Below are positions 19,390 through 27,556 of a stretch of DNA of 38,691 nucleotides, in pieces (the stretch's first letter is position 1; each line of letters opens with the position of its first letter). Below the pieces are notes generated by a model. It did no database searches. It had not been told where the DNA came from and saw only the letters and a program-made list of their open reading frames with translations. The translations under genes and the position numbers were made by a program. Location of the stretch: positions 1 through 38,691 of IMG/VR virus record IMGVR_UViG_3300008117_000141, one strand, 5' to 3'. Source of the stretch: a virus.

Positions 19390-19994
19390 ATAAAGTCTTC
19401 TAACTGACTTATATATTTTTTAACCATCGGGTGGTCTTGTATATCATTATATCTGACCCCCGATTTTTTCATTTCTTTCACTTGATTCATAATTTGTGAA
19501 AGTTGAAATATAACACCCTGAGACATCATTGGGTAATTTTCTATATAACTTGAAAGTCTGAATTGTTGTTTTGCAAATTCTATGGGGATATCTAATTTGA
19601 TGATTAGTTTTGCCACCATGTTTTTAGCGAATTGGTCTGCATCCAATTCCATTTCCCAATAGTGTTCATATAATTTTTCCAAATTATCCAAATCGAAATC
19701 CGTGAATGGATTTGGCATTTTAATGTCTCTGACTTGTTGGTCGTGCCTGATTTCGTGGAAAATTGTATATAAAAAATCACCAATAGTTCTCATGTTCATT
19801 GGTGAACAAATTATAACTTGGTCTCTTGTCCTTACACCTGAGAAACCCGTTGAACATGAATTTAGAAACTTTACATTAACCTTATGTTTTTTGATGTAAT
19901 TTTTTATAAAGGTTTCAATTACATCAACCTTAGATTTATATTGGTTCGGAAAATTTTCTTTGAAGTGATTTAAAAGTCTTGAGAGATTACTCAT
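19386..19994 (-). CDS. Zincin-like HExxH protein
   Basis: A 202-residue protein. FLYTIFHEIRHDQQ contains HExxH, and YWEMELDADQFAKNM about 45 residues later supplies the ELDAD..A pattern seen for the third zinc ligand in IrrE/SprT-type zincins. No signal peptide, so cytoplasmic or carried in the virion. The target protein is unknown. It converges on the M20 peptidase with a 4-nt overlap and has a TATTTATA octamer 3 nt before its ATG. Confidence 0.75.
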   Translation of the reverse strand: MSNLSRLLNHFKENFPNQYKSKVDVIETFIKNYIKKHKVNVKFLNSCSTGFSGVRTRDQVIICSPMNMRTIGDFLYTIFHEIRHDQQVRDIKMPNPFTDFDLDNLEKLYEHYWEMELDADQFAKNMVAKLIIKLDIPIEFAKQQFRLSSYIENYPMMSQGVIFQLSQIMNQVKEMKKSGVRYNDIQDHPMVKKYISQLEDFI

Positions 19995-19997
19995 TCT

Positions 19998-20005
19998 TAT
20001 AAATA
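19998..20005 (-). promoter_or_regulatory. TATTTATA octamer
   Basis: Exact octamer on the - strand, 3 nt upstream of the ATG at 19994, in the gap after the clpC-like gene. Confidence 0.5.
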
Positions 20006-20006
20006 T

Positions 20007-20034
20007 AAAAAAAAGGGACTTATCGTCCCTTTTT
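20007..20034 (-). terminator. Intrinsic terminator of the clpC-like gene
   Basis: AAAGGGAC / GTCCCTTT with a 5-nt loop and flanking T-run on the - strand; it overlaps the last codons of the gene. Confidence 0.8.
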
Positions 20035-22032
20035 TTCTACAACTACATTTTCACCATCAACTTTTAACTTGTAGTTTTTATTTTCTAACATTTTTCCTGT
20101 TAGTACTTCCTCTGAGAGTAAATCCTCGATTTTATCTTGGATTGCTCTTTTTAGAGGACGAGCACCATATAGTTCATCAAACCCGACTTTGGAAAGATAC
20201 TCAACCAATGTCTCGTCATAAGACACTTTATAGTTCATGTCCTCGAGTCTACCAATCAACTTCTTAAGTTCGATTTCAGTAATCTTCTTGATATCCTCTT
20301 TACTCAAACTGTTAAAGACAATAGTGTCGTCAATACGGTTTATGAATTCAGGAGAGAAGAAATTTTTCATTTCTTTCATCAATACCTGTTTTTTTGCTTC
20401 TTCGTTTCCGTAAGCACTTGTACCAAAACCAATACCTGTTCCGAAATCTTGAAGTTTTTTAACACCCAGGTTTGAAGTAAGAATAATCAATGTGTTTTTG
20501 AAATTAATCTTACGTCCCAAACTGTCTGTAACGTGACCGTCATCCAAAATCTGAAGTAAAACAGTGAATACATCTTTGTGAGCTTTTTCAACCTCATCGA
20601 AAAGGATTACAGAATATGGTTTGTTCTTTACCTTTTCAGTAAGAAGACCACCTTCTTCATATCCAACATAACCAGGAGGAGCCCCCACCAATTTTGAAAC
20701 AGTGTGTTTCTCTTGGTATTCGGACATATCCACACGAATGAGCGAGTCTTCTGAACCAAACATCTCTTTCGCTAATTGTTTAGCTAAGTGAGTTTTACCA
20801 ACACCTGTTGAACCCAAGAATACGAATGAACCGATTGGACGATTTGGGTCTTTGATACCGAGACGGTTTCTTTTAATTGCTTTAGCAATTTTCTTAACAG
20901 CTTCGTCTTGTCCAATAACCTTACCCATAAGTTCTTTGTCCAAGTTCAAAAGAGCCTTTGTATCGTCAACACTCATTTTGTTAACTGGAATTTTGGTCAT
21001 ATTTGAAACAACATCATAAACATCCTCCAAAGAAATTTGTTTTTTGTTGTTAATCATTTCTTCCTCGAACTTCTTTTTTTCAGCATCCAATTTGTCCAAA
21101 AGTTTTTTCTCTTTGTCTCTGAGTTGTGCCGCTTGTTCGTAGTTCTGTTTTTTTACAACTTCAATTTTTTGATTACGGATTTCAGCCGCTTTCTTTTTCA
21201 ACTCTTCGATTGAAGGGGGAACTTTAAGTTCAGTTTGCATTCTTGCACCAACCTCATCCATAATATCAAATGCTTTATCAGGGAACTCACGGTCAGTAAT
21301 GTAACGGTCAGCGAGTTTCACACAAGTTTCAATTACTTCATCAGAATAAGATACTTTGTGATAAGTTTCATATTTGTCTCTGATGTTTTTAAGGATTTGA
21401 ATTGTCTCAACAACAGAGGATGGGTCAACCATTACTTTTTGGAATCTACGTTCCAAGGCTCCGTCTTTCTCAATATTCTTACGGAACTCATCTAAAGTTG
21501 TTGCTCCGATAATTTGAATTTCACCACGAGATAGAGCTGGTTTGAAAATGTTAGAACCGTCCATAGAGCCAGCAGAGTTACCTGAACCAACTAAAGTATG
21601 AACCTCATCAATGAATACAATGATGTTGGGATTAGCTTGAAGTTCTTCGATGATAACTTTCATTCTTTCCTCAAATTGTCCACGGTATTTCGTACCCGCC
21701 ACAACTGAAGTCAAATCTAAATTGACCAATCTTTTGTCTATCAAATTTCTCGGACATTCCCCACTTACAATCTTCATTGCAAGACCTTCAACAATTGCAG
21801 TTTTACCACAACCAGGCTCACCAATGATGATTGGATTGTTTTTCTTTCTACGAGATAAGATTTGAGCAATCCTCAGAATCTCACGGTCTCTTCCAATTAC
21901 AGGGTCGAGTTTACCTTGTTCTGCTAACTTATTTAAGTCTCTACTGAAGTTATCCAAAACAGGAGTACTACTGTCTGAGTTCTGTTTTTGTTTTTTACTC
22001 ATTTTTTCGTCGTCGTCCATTAAATCATTCAT
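20020..22032 (-). CDS. clpC: ClpC/ClpA-type AAA+ unfoldase lacking the N-domain
   Basis: A 670-residue double AAA+ protein. D1: Walker A GEPGCGKT (71-78), pore loop KYRG (115-118), Walker B VFIDEVHTL, Arg finger in ALERRF. A UVR-like linker (NYEQAAQLRDKEKKLLDKLD, 298-317) is typical of ClpC. D2: Walker A GSTGVGKT (407-414), pore GYVGY, Walker B VILFDE, PEFINRID. The ClpP-docking loop IGF is present (534-536). Cellular ClpC is about 820-850 residues; the missing part is the N-terminal double Clp-N repeat that binds adaptors. It is expected to unfold proteins with ATP and feed host ClpP. It is divergent from hsp20 across a symmetric control region. Confidence 0.92.
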   Translation of the reverse strand: MNDLMDDDEKMSKKQKQNSDSSTPVLDNFSRDLNKLAEQGKLDPVIGRDREILRIAQILSRRKKNNPIIIGEPGCGKTAIVEGLAMKIVSGECPRNLIDKRLVNLDLTSVVAGTKYRGQFEERMKVIIEELQANPNIIVFIDEVHTLVGSGNSAGSMDGSNIFKPALSRGEIQIIGATTLDEFRKNIEKDGALERRFQKVMVDPSSVVETIQILKNIRDKYETYHKVSYSDEVIETCVKLADRYITDREFPDKAFDIMDEVGARMQTELKVPPSIEELKKKAAEIRNQKIEVVKKQNYEQAAQLRDKEKKLLDKLDAEKKKFEEEMINNKKQISLEDVYDVVSNMTKIPVNKMSVDDTKALLNLDKELMGKVIGQDEAVKKIAKAIKRNRLGIKDPNRPIGSFVFLGSTGVGKTHLAKQLAKEMFGSEDSLIRVDMSEYQEKHTVSKLVGAPPGYVGYEEGGLLTEKVKNKPYSVILFDEVEKAHKDVFTVLLQILDDGHVTDSLGRKINFKNTLIILTSNLGVKKLQDFGTGIGFGTSAYGNEEAKKQVLMKEMKNFFSPEFINRIDDTIVFNSLSKEDIKKITEIELKKLIGRLEDMNYKVSYDETLVEYLSKVGFDELYGARPLKRAIQDKIEDLLSEEVLTGKMLENKNYKLKVDGENVVVEKKGR

Positions 22033-22101
22033 AGTAATTAATTTTTGTAAAGATGTATCAAATTTTGGACTTAACCAAACTTTGAGACAAAATGTCTTAT
22101 A

Positions 22102-22179
22102 GTTTATTTATCAACTGACTTTTTGTCGTGATTAGTCTCACGGCACAAAAGTTGACTATCACAAAGATAAATAATAAAC
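22102..22179. promoter_or_regulatory. Large dyad-symmetric control region between clpC and hsp20
   Basis: GTTTATTTATC (22102-22112) mirrors GATAAATAATAAAC (22166-22179). Inside, ACTTTT-TGTCGTGA and TCACGGCA-C-AAAAGT form a 14-bp imperfect palindrome around TTAGTC. It lies between the divergent clpC and hsp20 starts. It could be an operator for a shared regulator or an RNA hairpin in either leader. Confidence 0.6.
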
Positions 22180-22201
22180 TTCAAAAACAAAAATTAAAAA
22201 C

Positions 22202-22597
22202 ATGATGTACGCTTCAGAATTTAATGACCTATTCGACACATTCTTTAACAACAGAGGTCGTAACAATTTTAATTACAGCACAACAGTCTTGAAAAATGGT
22301 TCAGACGAAACTTATGAAATTAATCACACAAAAGATGGTGCATACCTATTCTTTGAGGCACCAGGTTTCAACAAAACCAATTTGAAGGCTGAAATGGAAG
22401 ACGGAGTCCTCTACATTAATGGTAAAAGAACCTACAAATTAAATGGTGAAGAAAAAACAAAAACAATTAACAAGGAATTCAAAATCGGTGATGGTTATAA
22501 TGCATCTTCAATCGAAGCAACTATCGAAGATGGTATGTTAACTGTGTTTGTACCAAACTACAAAAAACAAGATAAGAAAAGAATTAGTATTCTTTAA
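22202..22597 (+). CDS. Small heat-shock protein (Hsp20/alpha-crystallin)
   Basis: A 131-residue protein, the usual size. A short N-terminal arm (FNDLFDTFFNNRG) is followed by an alpha-crystallin domain (about 35-120) with LFFEAPGFNKTNLKAEMEDGVLYINGKR and SIEATIEDGMLTVFVPN. It ends with a C-terminal IxI motif (ISIL) used in oligomer assembly. It holds unfolding proteins in an ATP-independent way. It is divergent from clpC, so chaperone and unfoldase are probably co-regulated. Start could be Met1 or the adjacent Met2. T4-like phages of aquatic bacteria often carry Hsp20. Confidence 0.92.
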   Translation: MMYASEFNDLFDTFFNNRGRNNFNYSTTVLKNGSDETYEINHTKDGAYLFFEAPGFNKTNLKAEMEDGVLYINGKRTYKLNGEEKTKTINKEFKIGDGYNASSIEATIEDGMLTVFVPNYKKQDKKRISIL

Positions 22598-22618
22598 GAT
22601 TCAATAATGGACATCCGT

Positions 22619-22647
22619 AAAACCCTCATCATTTTGGTGGGGGTTTT
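22619..22647 (+). terminator. Intrinsic terminator of hsp20
   Basis: AAAACCCTCA / TGGGGGTTTT hairpin, loop TCATTTTGG region, 21 nt after the hsp20 stop. The T-run merges into the next promoter-like octamer. Confidence 0.75.
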
Positions 22648-22648
22648 G

Positions 22649-22656
22649 TATTTATA
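22649..22656 (+). promoter_or_regulatory. TATTTATA octamer
   Basis: Exact octamer, 3 nt upstream of the ATG at 22660; opens the + strand structural block. Confidence 0.5.
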
Positions 22657-22659
22657 AAT

Positions 22660-23001
22660 ATGAAACCATATTTTGAATTAATTCAAGACAGTTTAGCCCT
22701 TAGAAATTTATTGGACGTTTATTTGGAGATGAGAAAACACTTTCAAGAGTTGGGTTTTAGTGAATCTGATTTGGATGACCCTCCAACATATACAATGAAG
22801 ATGATGCGTTTACACGATAGATTTACTGATAGATTAAATTCTTTACATCGTATGATTAGTGATTATGGATTTAATATTGAACGTGATGAATTGGTAAATT
22901 ATGTACATCCATTACTTTTAAAAATTAACGAAATAACACCTTTAAAAAATGGCGATAACAAGGGAAACAATACAGGGGACGAAGATAATCAACGAGATTA
23001 A
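22660..23001 (+). CDS. 113-residue helical protein of unknown function
   Basis: MKPYFELIQDSLALRNLL... predicted nearly all-helical, with a polar low-complexity tail (NGDNKGNNTGDEDNQRD). No family recognised. Its last 53 nt overlap the next gene in another frame. First gene after the hsp20 terminator, under a TATTTATA octamer. Confidence 0.6.
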   Translation: MKPYFELIQDSLALRNLLDVYLEMRKHFQELGFSESDLDDPPTYTMKMMRLHDRFTDRLNSLHRMISDYGFNIERDELVNYVHPLLLKINEITPLKNGDNKGNNTGDEDNQRD

Positions 23002-23191
23002 ATCTTCCAATATTAAATCTGCAGAATACGATACAGAGTCAAAGAAACTCATTGTTGAATTTAACAACGGATTCAAATATGAGTATGACGAAGTACCCCA
23101 TCAGACATACACCAAATTTAGGATGGCAGAATCTCAAGGTAAGTTTTTCACAACAGATATTTCCAAAAAGTTCAAATACAAAAAACTATAA
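22949..23191 (+). CDS. KTSC-domain protein
   Basis: An 80-residue protein. IKSSNIKSAEYDTESKKLIVEF, NNGFKYEYDEVPHQTYTKF and AESQGKFFTTDISKKFKYKKL match the KTSC domain (PF13619-type), a small beta-rich domain seen alone or fused to nucleic-acid enzymes in phages and bacteria. In this copy the K-T-S-C positions are only partly conserved. Molecular role unknown. It overlaps the upstream gene by 53 nt, implying translational coupling. Confidence 0.75.
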   Translation: MAITRETIQGTKIINEIKSSNIKSAEYDTESKKLIVEFNNGFKYEYDEVPHQTYTKFRMAESQGKFFTTDISKKFKYKKL

Positions 23192-23212
23192 CACTCTGAC
23201 TATTTATTTAGG

Positions 23213-23962
23213 ATGAGTATTACAAAAAAAATTCTTGATAGTTTTTCAATTAGGGATACCTTGAACCCAAAAGTTTGGGAAAATCCTGAAGACCCAAAAA
23301 AAGCAATTTTGAAAGACAAAGTTCAAAAGGCTTTACTACGCATTGCCGAAGAATTTATCGATGATTTGGGTGATGATATTTTTGTTGAAGACATATACCT
23401 TATGGGTTCTTTAGCCAATTACAATTGGTCAGAATATTCAGATTTTGATTTACACGTTATTGTAGATATGGAAAGATACGGTAAAGAAAAAGAATTATAT
23501 GTTGAACTTTTTGATTTGAAGAAGAAGTTATTTAATTCCAAGCACGATATTAAGATTTATGGATACGATGTAGAGTTGTACGCACAAGGTTCAACTGATG
23601 AACATCATAGTGATGGTGTATATTCTATAATGGACAATGAGTGGATTCATAGACCAACAAAAACACATCTAAAATTGAATATGGATGTTTTGAAGAAAAA
23701 AATTGATTCTTGGACAAGCAAGATAGATGATACCATTGAAGATGCTAAATCTAGCGGTAATGTTGAAAGTTTAAAAAAACTTAAAGACAAACTAAAAGAC
23801 TATAGACAGTCGGGATTGAATAAAGAAGGAGAATTCTCGTACGAAAATCTTGTTTTCAAATATTTGAGAAGGTCAGGTTATATTGGAAAACTTTTTGATG
23901 AAAAAACAAAAATCAAAGACAAAGAGTTATCTATTGAAAGAAAATTAGAGGAATCAATCTAA
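23213..23962 (+). CDS. Predicted Pol-beta-fold nucleotidyltransferase
   Basis: A 249-residue protein. IYLMGSLANYNWSEYSDFDLHVIVD gives the GS...DxD signature (Gly65-Ser66, Asp77, Asp79) of the MNT/Pol-beta superfamily, and DVELYAQ may supply the third carboxylate. The C-terminal half is charged and coiled-coil-like (KKIDSWTSKIDDTIEDAKSS). Such proteins transfer nucleotides to proteins, RNA or small molecules. TGACTATTTAGG just before the ATG is a degenerate form of the octamer. Substrate unknown. Confidence 0.7.
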   Translation: MSITKKILDSFSIRDTLNPKVWENPEDPKKAILKDKVQKALLRIAEEFIDDLGDDIFVEDIYLMGSLANYNWSEYSDFDLHVIVDMERYGKEKELYVELFDLKKKLFNSKHDIKIYGYDVELYAQGSTDEHHSDGVYSIMDNEWIHRPTKTHLKLNMDVLKKKIDSWTSKIDDTIEDAKSSGNVESLKKLKDKLKDYRQSGLNKEGEFSYENLVFKYLRRSGYIGKLFDEKTKIKDKELSIERKLEESI

Positions 23963-24017
23963 GTTTAGTATTTATTGTATTGTGATAGGCAAAATTTAAT
24001 TATTTGCTGTAATCGTA

Positions 24018-24025
24018 TATTTATA
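24018..24025 (+). promoter_or_regulatory. TATTTATA octamer
   Basis: Exact octamer, 12 nt upstream of the ATG at 24038. Confidence 0.5.
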
Positions 24026-24037
24026 AAGAAAAAATAA

Positions 24038-25054
24038 ATGGCTTTAGTAACATATCTCGTAGGTTCGTGTTCTGGTGGTCCTGCAATACTTGTTGATTTC
24101 GATAGTAGCAATTTACCAGCAGTAAACGGAAATTATTATCTAACTTTCACAGGGGCAACAAGTGAAGGTTGTTATGATATAATTGATAACGCTGAACCTG
24201 CAACAGGTGTTGATATGGTTGCAACATTATCATCAGATTATGGAGATTGTGCCACTTGCCTAGCGGTCGTTACTCCTACTCCTACATCAACAGCTACACC
24301 AACTAAAACTCCAACACAAACAGCAACACCTACAGATACTCCATCAGTTACTACAACACCTACAGATACACCAAGTGTTACTCCAACACCATCAGTTACT
24401 ACATCAGCAACTCCTACAGGTACACCTAGTGTTACTCCAAGTGTTACACCAACGGATACCCCTGGTAATACACCAAGTGTAACCGCTACCTCCACAGTGA
24501 CTCCAACATTAACAGCATCAAACACACCAACACCATCAGTTACCGCAACTCAAACAGGAACACCAGCAGTTACACCAACTGCTACGGCAACAGCTGCGGT
24601 TACTTCAACCCCAACGCCAACAACTACAAAAACTCCAACACCGACACCAACACCTCCAGGGTTTTGGTTAATCACAGATTGTATCGGTACTTCGTGGAGT
24701 GTAGAAATTACGGGAGTGTCTCCAACAATTGGAGATATGTACATCTTCACATTTGATAATAATAATTTAGACTATAACTGTTACTTCGTCACTGATACCA
24801 GCTATGGTCCAATAGTTGCAACAGCAACATTCCTAAGTGGTCCTTACGTAGACTGTGCCGAGTGTGGAGTTGTTTACACAGGTACATCAGTAAACCAATT
24901 CTACGAGTATACCGCAGAAATGGAAGGTTCCTTCAGTGGAGGTACATTACCTCCAGGGACTCAAGTACCACATCCTGGATTTGCAACAGAGAACGGGATA
25001 GCAGTCCAACTAAACGCAGTACTCTTAGGAGGAGTAAACGGATTAAATAGTTAA
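24038..25054 (+). CDS. Two-domain protein with a Thr/Pro/Ser-rich linker
   Basis: A 338-residue protein. An N-terminal beta-rich, Cys-containing domain (to about residue 78, ending DCATC) is joined by about 130 residues of TPT/SVT/TAT repeats to a second domain that again ends with a DCAEC-type motif. The two domains look like diverged copies (CYDI/CYFV, then DCATC/DCAEC). No signal peptide. Such extended linkers between beta domains suggest a virion surface or fibre-associated decoration protein. The linker could be O-glycosylated; this is speculation. Confidence 0.6.
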   Translation: MALVTYLVGSCSGGPAILVDFDSSNLPAVNGNYYLTFTGATSEGCYDIIDNAEPATGVDMVATLSSDYGDCATCLAVVTPTPTSTATPTKTPTQTATPTDTPSVTTTPTDTPSVTPTPSVTTSATPTGTPSVTPSVTPTDTPGNTPSVTATSTVTPTLTASNTPTPSVTATQTGTPAVTPTATATAAVTSTPTPTTTKTPTPTPTPPGFWLITDCIGTSWSVEITGVSPTIGDMYIFTFDNNNLDYNCYFVTDTSYGPIVATATFLSGPYVDCAECGVVYTGTSVNQFYEYTAEMEGSFSGGTLPPGTQVPHPGFATENGIAVQLNAVLLGGVNGLNS

Positions 25055-25074
25055 AAAAAACAATAGTTTATAAT

Positions 25075-26346
25075 ATGGCAGACTTAAAACCAATTGGAAG
25101 TGAAAAGCTCACAGGCCAAGACAAGATAAAAAGAATTATGGAAATTGCTCGTTTTAAAGAGAATATTCCTAATACATTGAATGAAACTAGTAGAAGCGAA
25201 TACGGTATCAATCTTGCTGATGGGAAGTCCTATGAAATTGTAAAAGAAAGACAAGGATACATCATAAAGAAAGTTGTAACTGAAGGAGTTACAGAATATA
25301 TTGAACCAATGAAAAATAGAAAATACTATTCTTCATATTCACAAGCTTTCAAAAGATTGAATTTATTTGCTGCCGAGTTAAATAGATTAAACGAAAACGA
25401 AGAAGGTGTTTCACTTTTTGGAGAACAAAAGAAATTTGTTCTTAAAACTCCAAAACCAGCAGCGGAACCCGCTCCTGAAGCAATGGCGCCACCAATGGCT
25501 CCACCACCAGTTCCTTCACCTGAACTTCCTCCTTCACCTGATGCTATACCTCCTTCACCTGAAGGTGGTGACCCAGGTATGGGTGCAGAAATGCCGATGG
25601 ATATGGGAATGGATATGCCTGATGAAGGTATGGGTGCTCCTGAAGGTGAGGAAATTTCAATGGATGCTGAAGTAGATACAGAAATGGGTGGTGATGTAGA
25701 AGAAAAAGTAACATTCAAAACAATTCAAAAACTTACAGGAAAACTAACTCAGAAAATTAGAACTCTCGATAATGAAGAAGGCATGACTTCTGAAAATATT
25801 AAGTATGTTATCAACATGGTATTATCATCACTTGATTTGGGTTCTCTTTCTGAAGAAGATAAAGAGGACATCATGTCGAAATTTGACGAGGTTGAATCAG
25901 AAGACGAAATGGGTGGAATGGAAGATATGGGACCTGAAGAGGACATTACATCAGATACAGAAGTAGAAGATATTCAAGCTGATATGGACGTACCTGTTGA
26001 AGGTGAAATGCAAGAGAGAATGGGTAACGGTGCAATTTTTGATAGTATTTTTGGAGAATCAAAAGTAGATAAAGTAATTTCAAAGTATTTTGAAGTAAGT
26101 AAAAAAGAAATCCTTGAAAACAGAGAGAAATTTGTACAGAAGAAAAGACAAAGCACTATTTCGGTTAAAAGACAAATGGTGGAGGTTCAAAGATTGGTTG
26201 AGAGTGTTGAACAAAAATTGGCGGCTCAAAAGTTTTTGGAAGAAAACACTAAAGCAACTATTGTTGGGAAAACTAATAAGAAAAATTTAGTTTTTGAAAA
26301 CAAAGGTAAACAAGTTAAAATTTCACCTGAAGGATTGTTAGTATGA
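25075..26346 (+). CDS. Probable virion protein, Pro/Met/acid-rich centre
   Basis: A 423-residue protein. The folded N-terminal part (1-115) contains TEYIEPMKNRKYYSSYSQAFKRLNLFAAELNRLNE. A low-complexity centre (about 125-210) is Pro- then Met/Gly/Asp-rich. The C-terminal part has acidic and coiled-coil stretches, ending KGKQVKISPEGLLV. It belongs to the + strand structural block and its TGA overlaps the next ATG. No homology is recognised; a head- or neck-associated role is inferred from location. Confidence 0.6.
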   Translation: MADLKPIGSEKLTGQDKIKRIMEIARFKENIPNTLNETSRSEYGINLADGKSYEIVKERQGYIIKKVVTEGVTEYIEPMKNRKYYSSYSQAFKRLNLFAAELNRLNENEEGVSLFGEQKKFVLKTPKPAAEPAPEAMAPPMAPPPVPSPELPPSPDAIPPSPEGGDPGMGAEMPMDMGMDMPDEGMGAPEGEEISMDAEVDTEMGGDVEEKVTFKTIQKLTGKLTQKIRTLDNEEGMTSENIKYVINMVLSSLDLGSLSEEDKEDIMSKFDEVESEDEMGGMEDMGPEEDITSDTEVEDIQADMDVPVEGEMQERMGNGAIFDSIFGESKVDKVISKYFEVSKKEILENREKFVQKKRQSTISVKRQMVEVQRLVESVEQKLAAQKFLEENTKATIVGKTNKKNLVFENKGKQVKISPEGLLV

Positions 26347-26738
26347 GTAAATTGATATACGTAAATGGATTAGGACCTAACTATAAGGGAGATAATCTTT
26401 ACGAATTCATTTTCTCGGATACTACGGACGTATGGGGAGATTCTTGGGAGAGTAAACCATCAAACGGTTATCCAACTCCACCCGAGTTAAAATATATCAA
26501 AAAGGTGGGAGTTCTGAGAAATACCGATATAAAGTTGGAATTGATTCAGAACTCCGATTTTTTTTCTATGATAGACGCAATGGATGATGTAGTTGCGTTA
26601 GCCTGGGAATCCGAAGATGAAACCAACAAAGGAAGATTAGTTTTCAGATTTGGTCAAACAGAACAAGAAATAAAAGATAAACTCTATGAAAGAGATTTAA
26701 TCTTAGAATTTGAAAAGAAAGAGGTTTATGAAAAATAA
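26343..26738 (+). CDS. 131-residue protein of unknown function
   Basis: Begins MSKLIYVNGLGPNYKGDNLYEFIFSD. An alpha/beta protein with FSMIDAMDDVVALAWES and RLVFRFGQTEQEIKDKLYERDL segments. Starts with an ATGA overlap with the upstream gene and overlaps the next one by 11 nt, so it is part of a tight operon. Common placement next to T4-like head genes suggests a small structural or assembly factor, but nothing specific is visible. Confidence 0.6.
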   Translation: MSKLIYVNGLGPNYKGDNLYEFIFSDTTDVWGDSWESKPSNGYPTPPELKYIKKVGVLRNTDIKLELIQNSDFFSMIDAMDDVVALAWESEDETNKGRLVFRFGQTEQEIKDKLYERDLILEFEKKEVYEK

Positions 26739-27555
26739 CATTAAAGCTTACGAATTGATTGAGAAAGGCTTATCAGCCAAGACTGTTTCAAAATTGAATG
26801 AATCACAGATTGAAACACTTTATAAAAAATTGGTGATTTCTGAGCAAGTAACAGAAGTACCAACAAAGAAAACATTTAAAGTAGGTCCTAAGGGAGGTAA
26901 AGTTGGTAATGTTATGGTTTCCACTGACCCAAACACGAAAGAAGTTATAGTAACTACTGAAACTGAAATGACTGAGGATGAAACAGATGATGTTACAGAC
27001 AAGAACGCTTTGGGTGCAGACGCACTCCAAAATCTTACAGGTCAGGAAGCACCACATGATGCTAATGATATGGCACCTGATGGTATGGATGATGATTCAG
27101 ATAACAACAGAAAAATGATGGGAATGTCTGAAGAAAAAAACAAACCGAACCCATGGGCTATTTGCCATTCTCAAGTTGGACCGAAAAAATCAAGAAAATG
27201 GGAAAGATGTGTAAAAGAAGTAAAAAAACAGTTGGGAGAAGGAAAAAATCCAGTATCTTTGTTTCTTGAAAACGAAATTATGAAAATTGTGGAAAAAAAC
27301 TTACCTCCAAGAATAACTAAAGGTGATTTAGTTAAGTATCTTTCAGAAGCTGGTCCAGCCACAGCACCAACCAAACCTGCACCTGGTACAAAGCCAGGAA
27401 CGAAACCTGGTAAACCTGACCCAAGACCAAGACCTAAACACCCTGGTAAGAATCCAAATCCTGGTGAAAACCCTGCACCAAAAGCAAAAAAGGTTTCTCC
27501 TGAAGTTGCAAAAGATGAAGTAATGGATTTGATTATGAAATTATTAGAAAAATAA
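26728..27555 (+). CDS. Probable virion-associated protein with Pro/Lys-rich tail
   Basis: A 275-residue protein from the ATG at 26728. Helical N-terminus (KAYELIEKGLSAKTVSKLNESQIETLYKKL), an acidic middle, then NPWAICHSQVGPKKSRKWERCVKEVKK, a conserved-looking NPWAxC...KxExCVxxVKK motif also found in other uncharacterised phage proteins. A Pro/Gly/Lys-rich stretch (about 210-255) and a short terminal helix follow. Both Cys residues could form a redox or metal pair. Function unknown. Confidence 0.6.
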   Translation: MKNNIKAYELIEKGLSAKTVSKLNESQIETLYKKLVISEQVTEVPTKKTFKVGPKGGKVGNVMVSTDPNTKEVIVTTETEMTEDETDDVTDKNALGADALQNLTGQEAPHDANDMAPDGMDDDSDNNRKMMGMSEEKNKPNPWAICHSQVGPKKSRKWERCVKEVKKQLGEGKNPVSLFLENEIMKIVEKNLPPRITKGDLVKYLSEAGPATAPTKPAPGTKPGTKPGKPDPRPRPKHPGKNPNPGENPAPKAKKVSPEVAKDEVMDLIMKLLEK

Positions 27556-27556
27556 G

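Noticed and set aside
24284-24660. CRISPR-like array in the ACA/CCT repeats
   Set aside because: The repetition is an in-frame low-complexity coding repeat with no constant repeat-spacer length. No CRISPR array is seen in the window.
24238-24750. Antisense Val/Gly-rich ORFs in the Thr/Pro linker
   Set aside because: Repeat-derived shadow of the TPT/SVT coding sequence.
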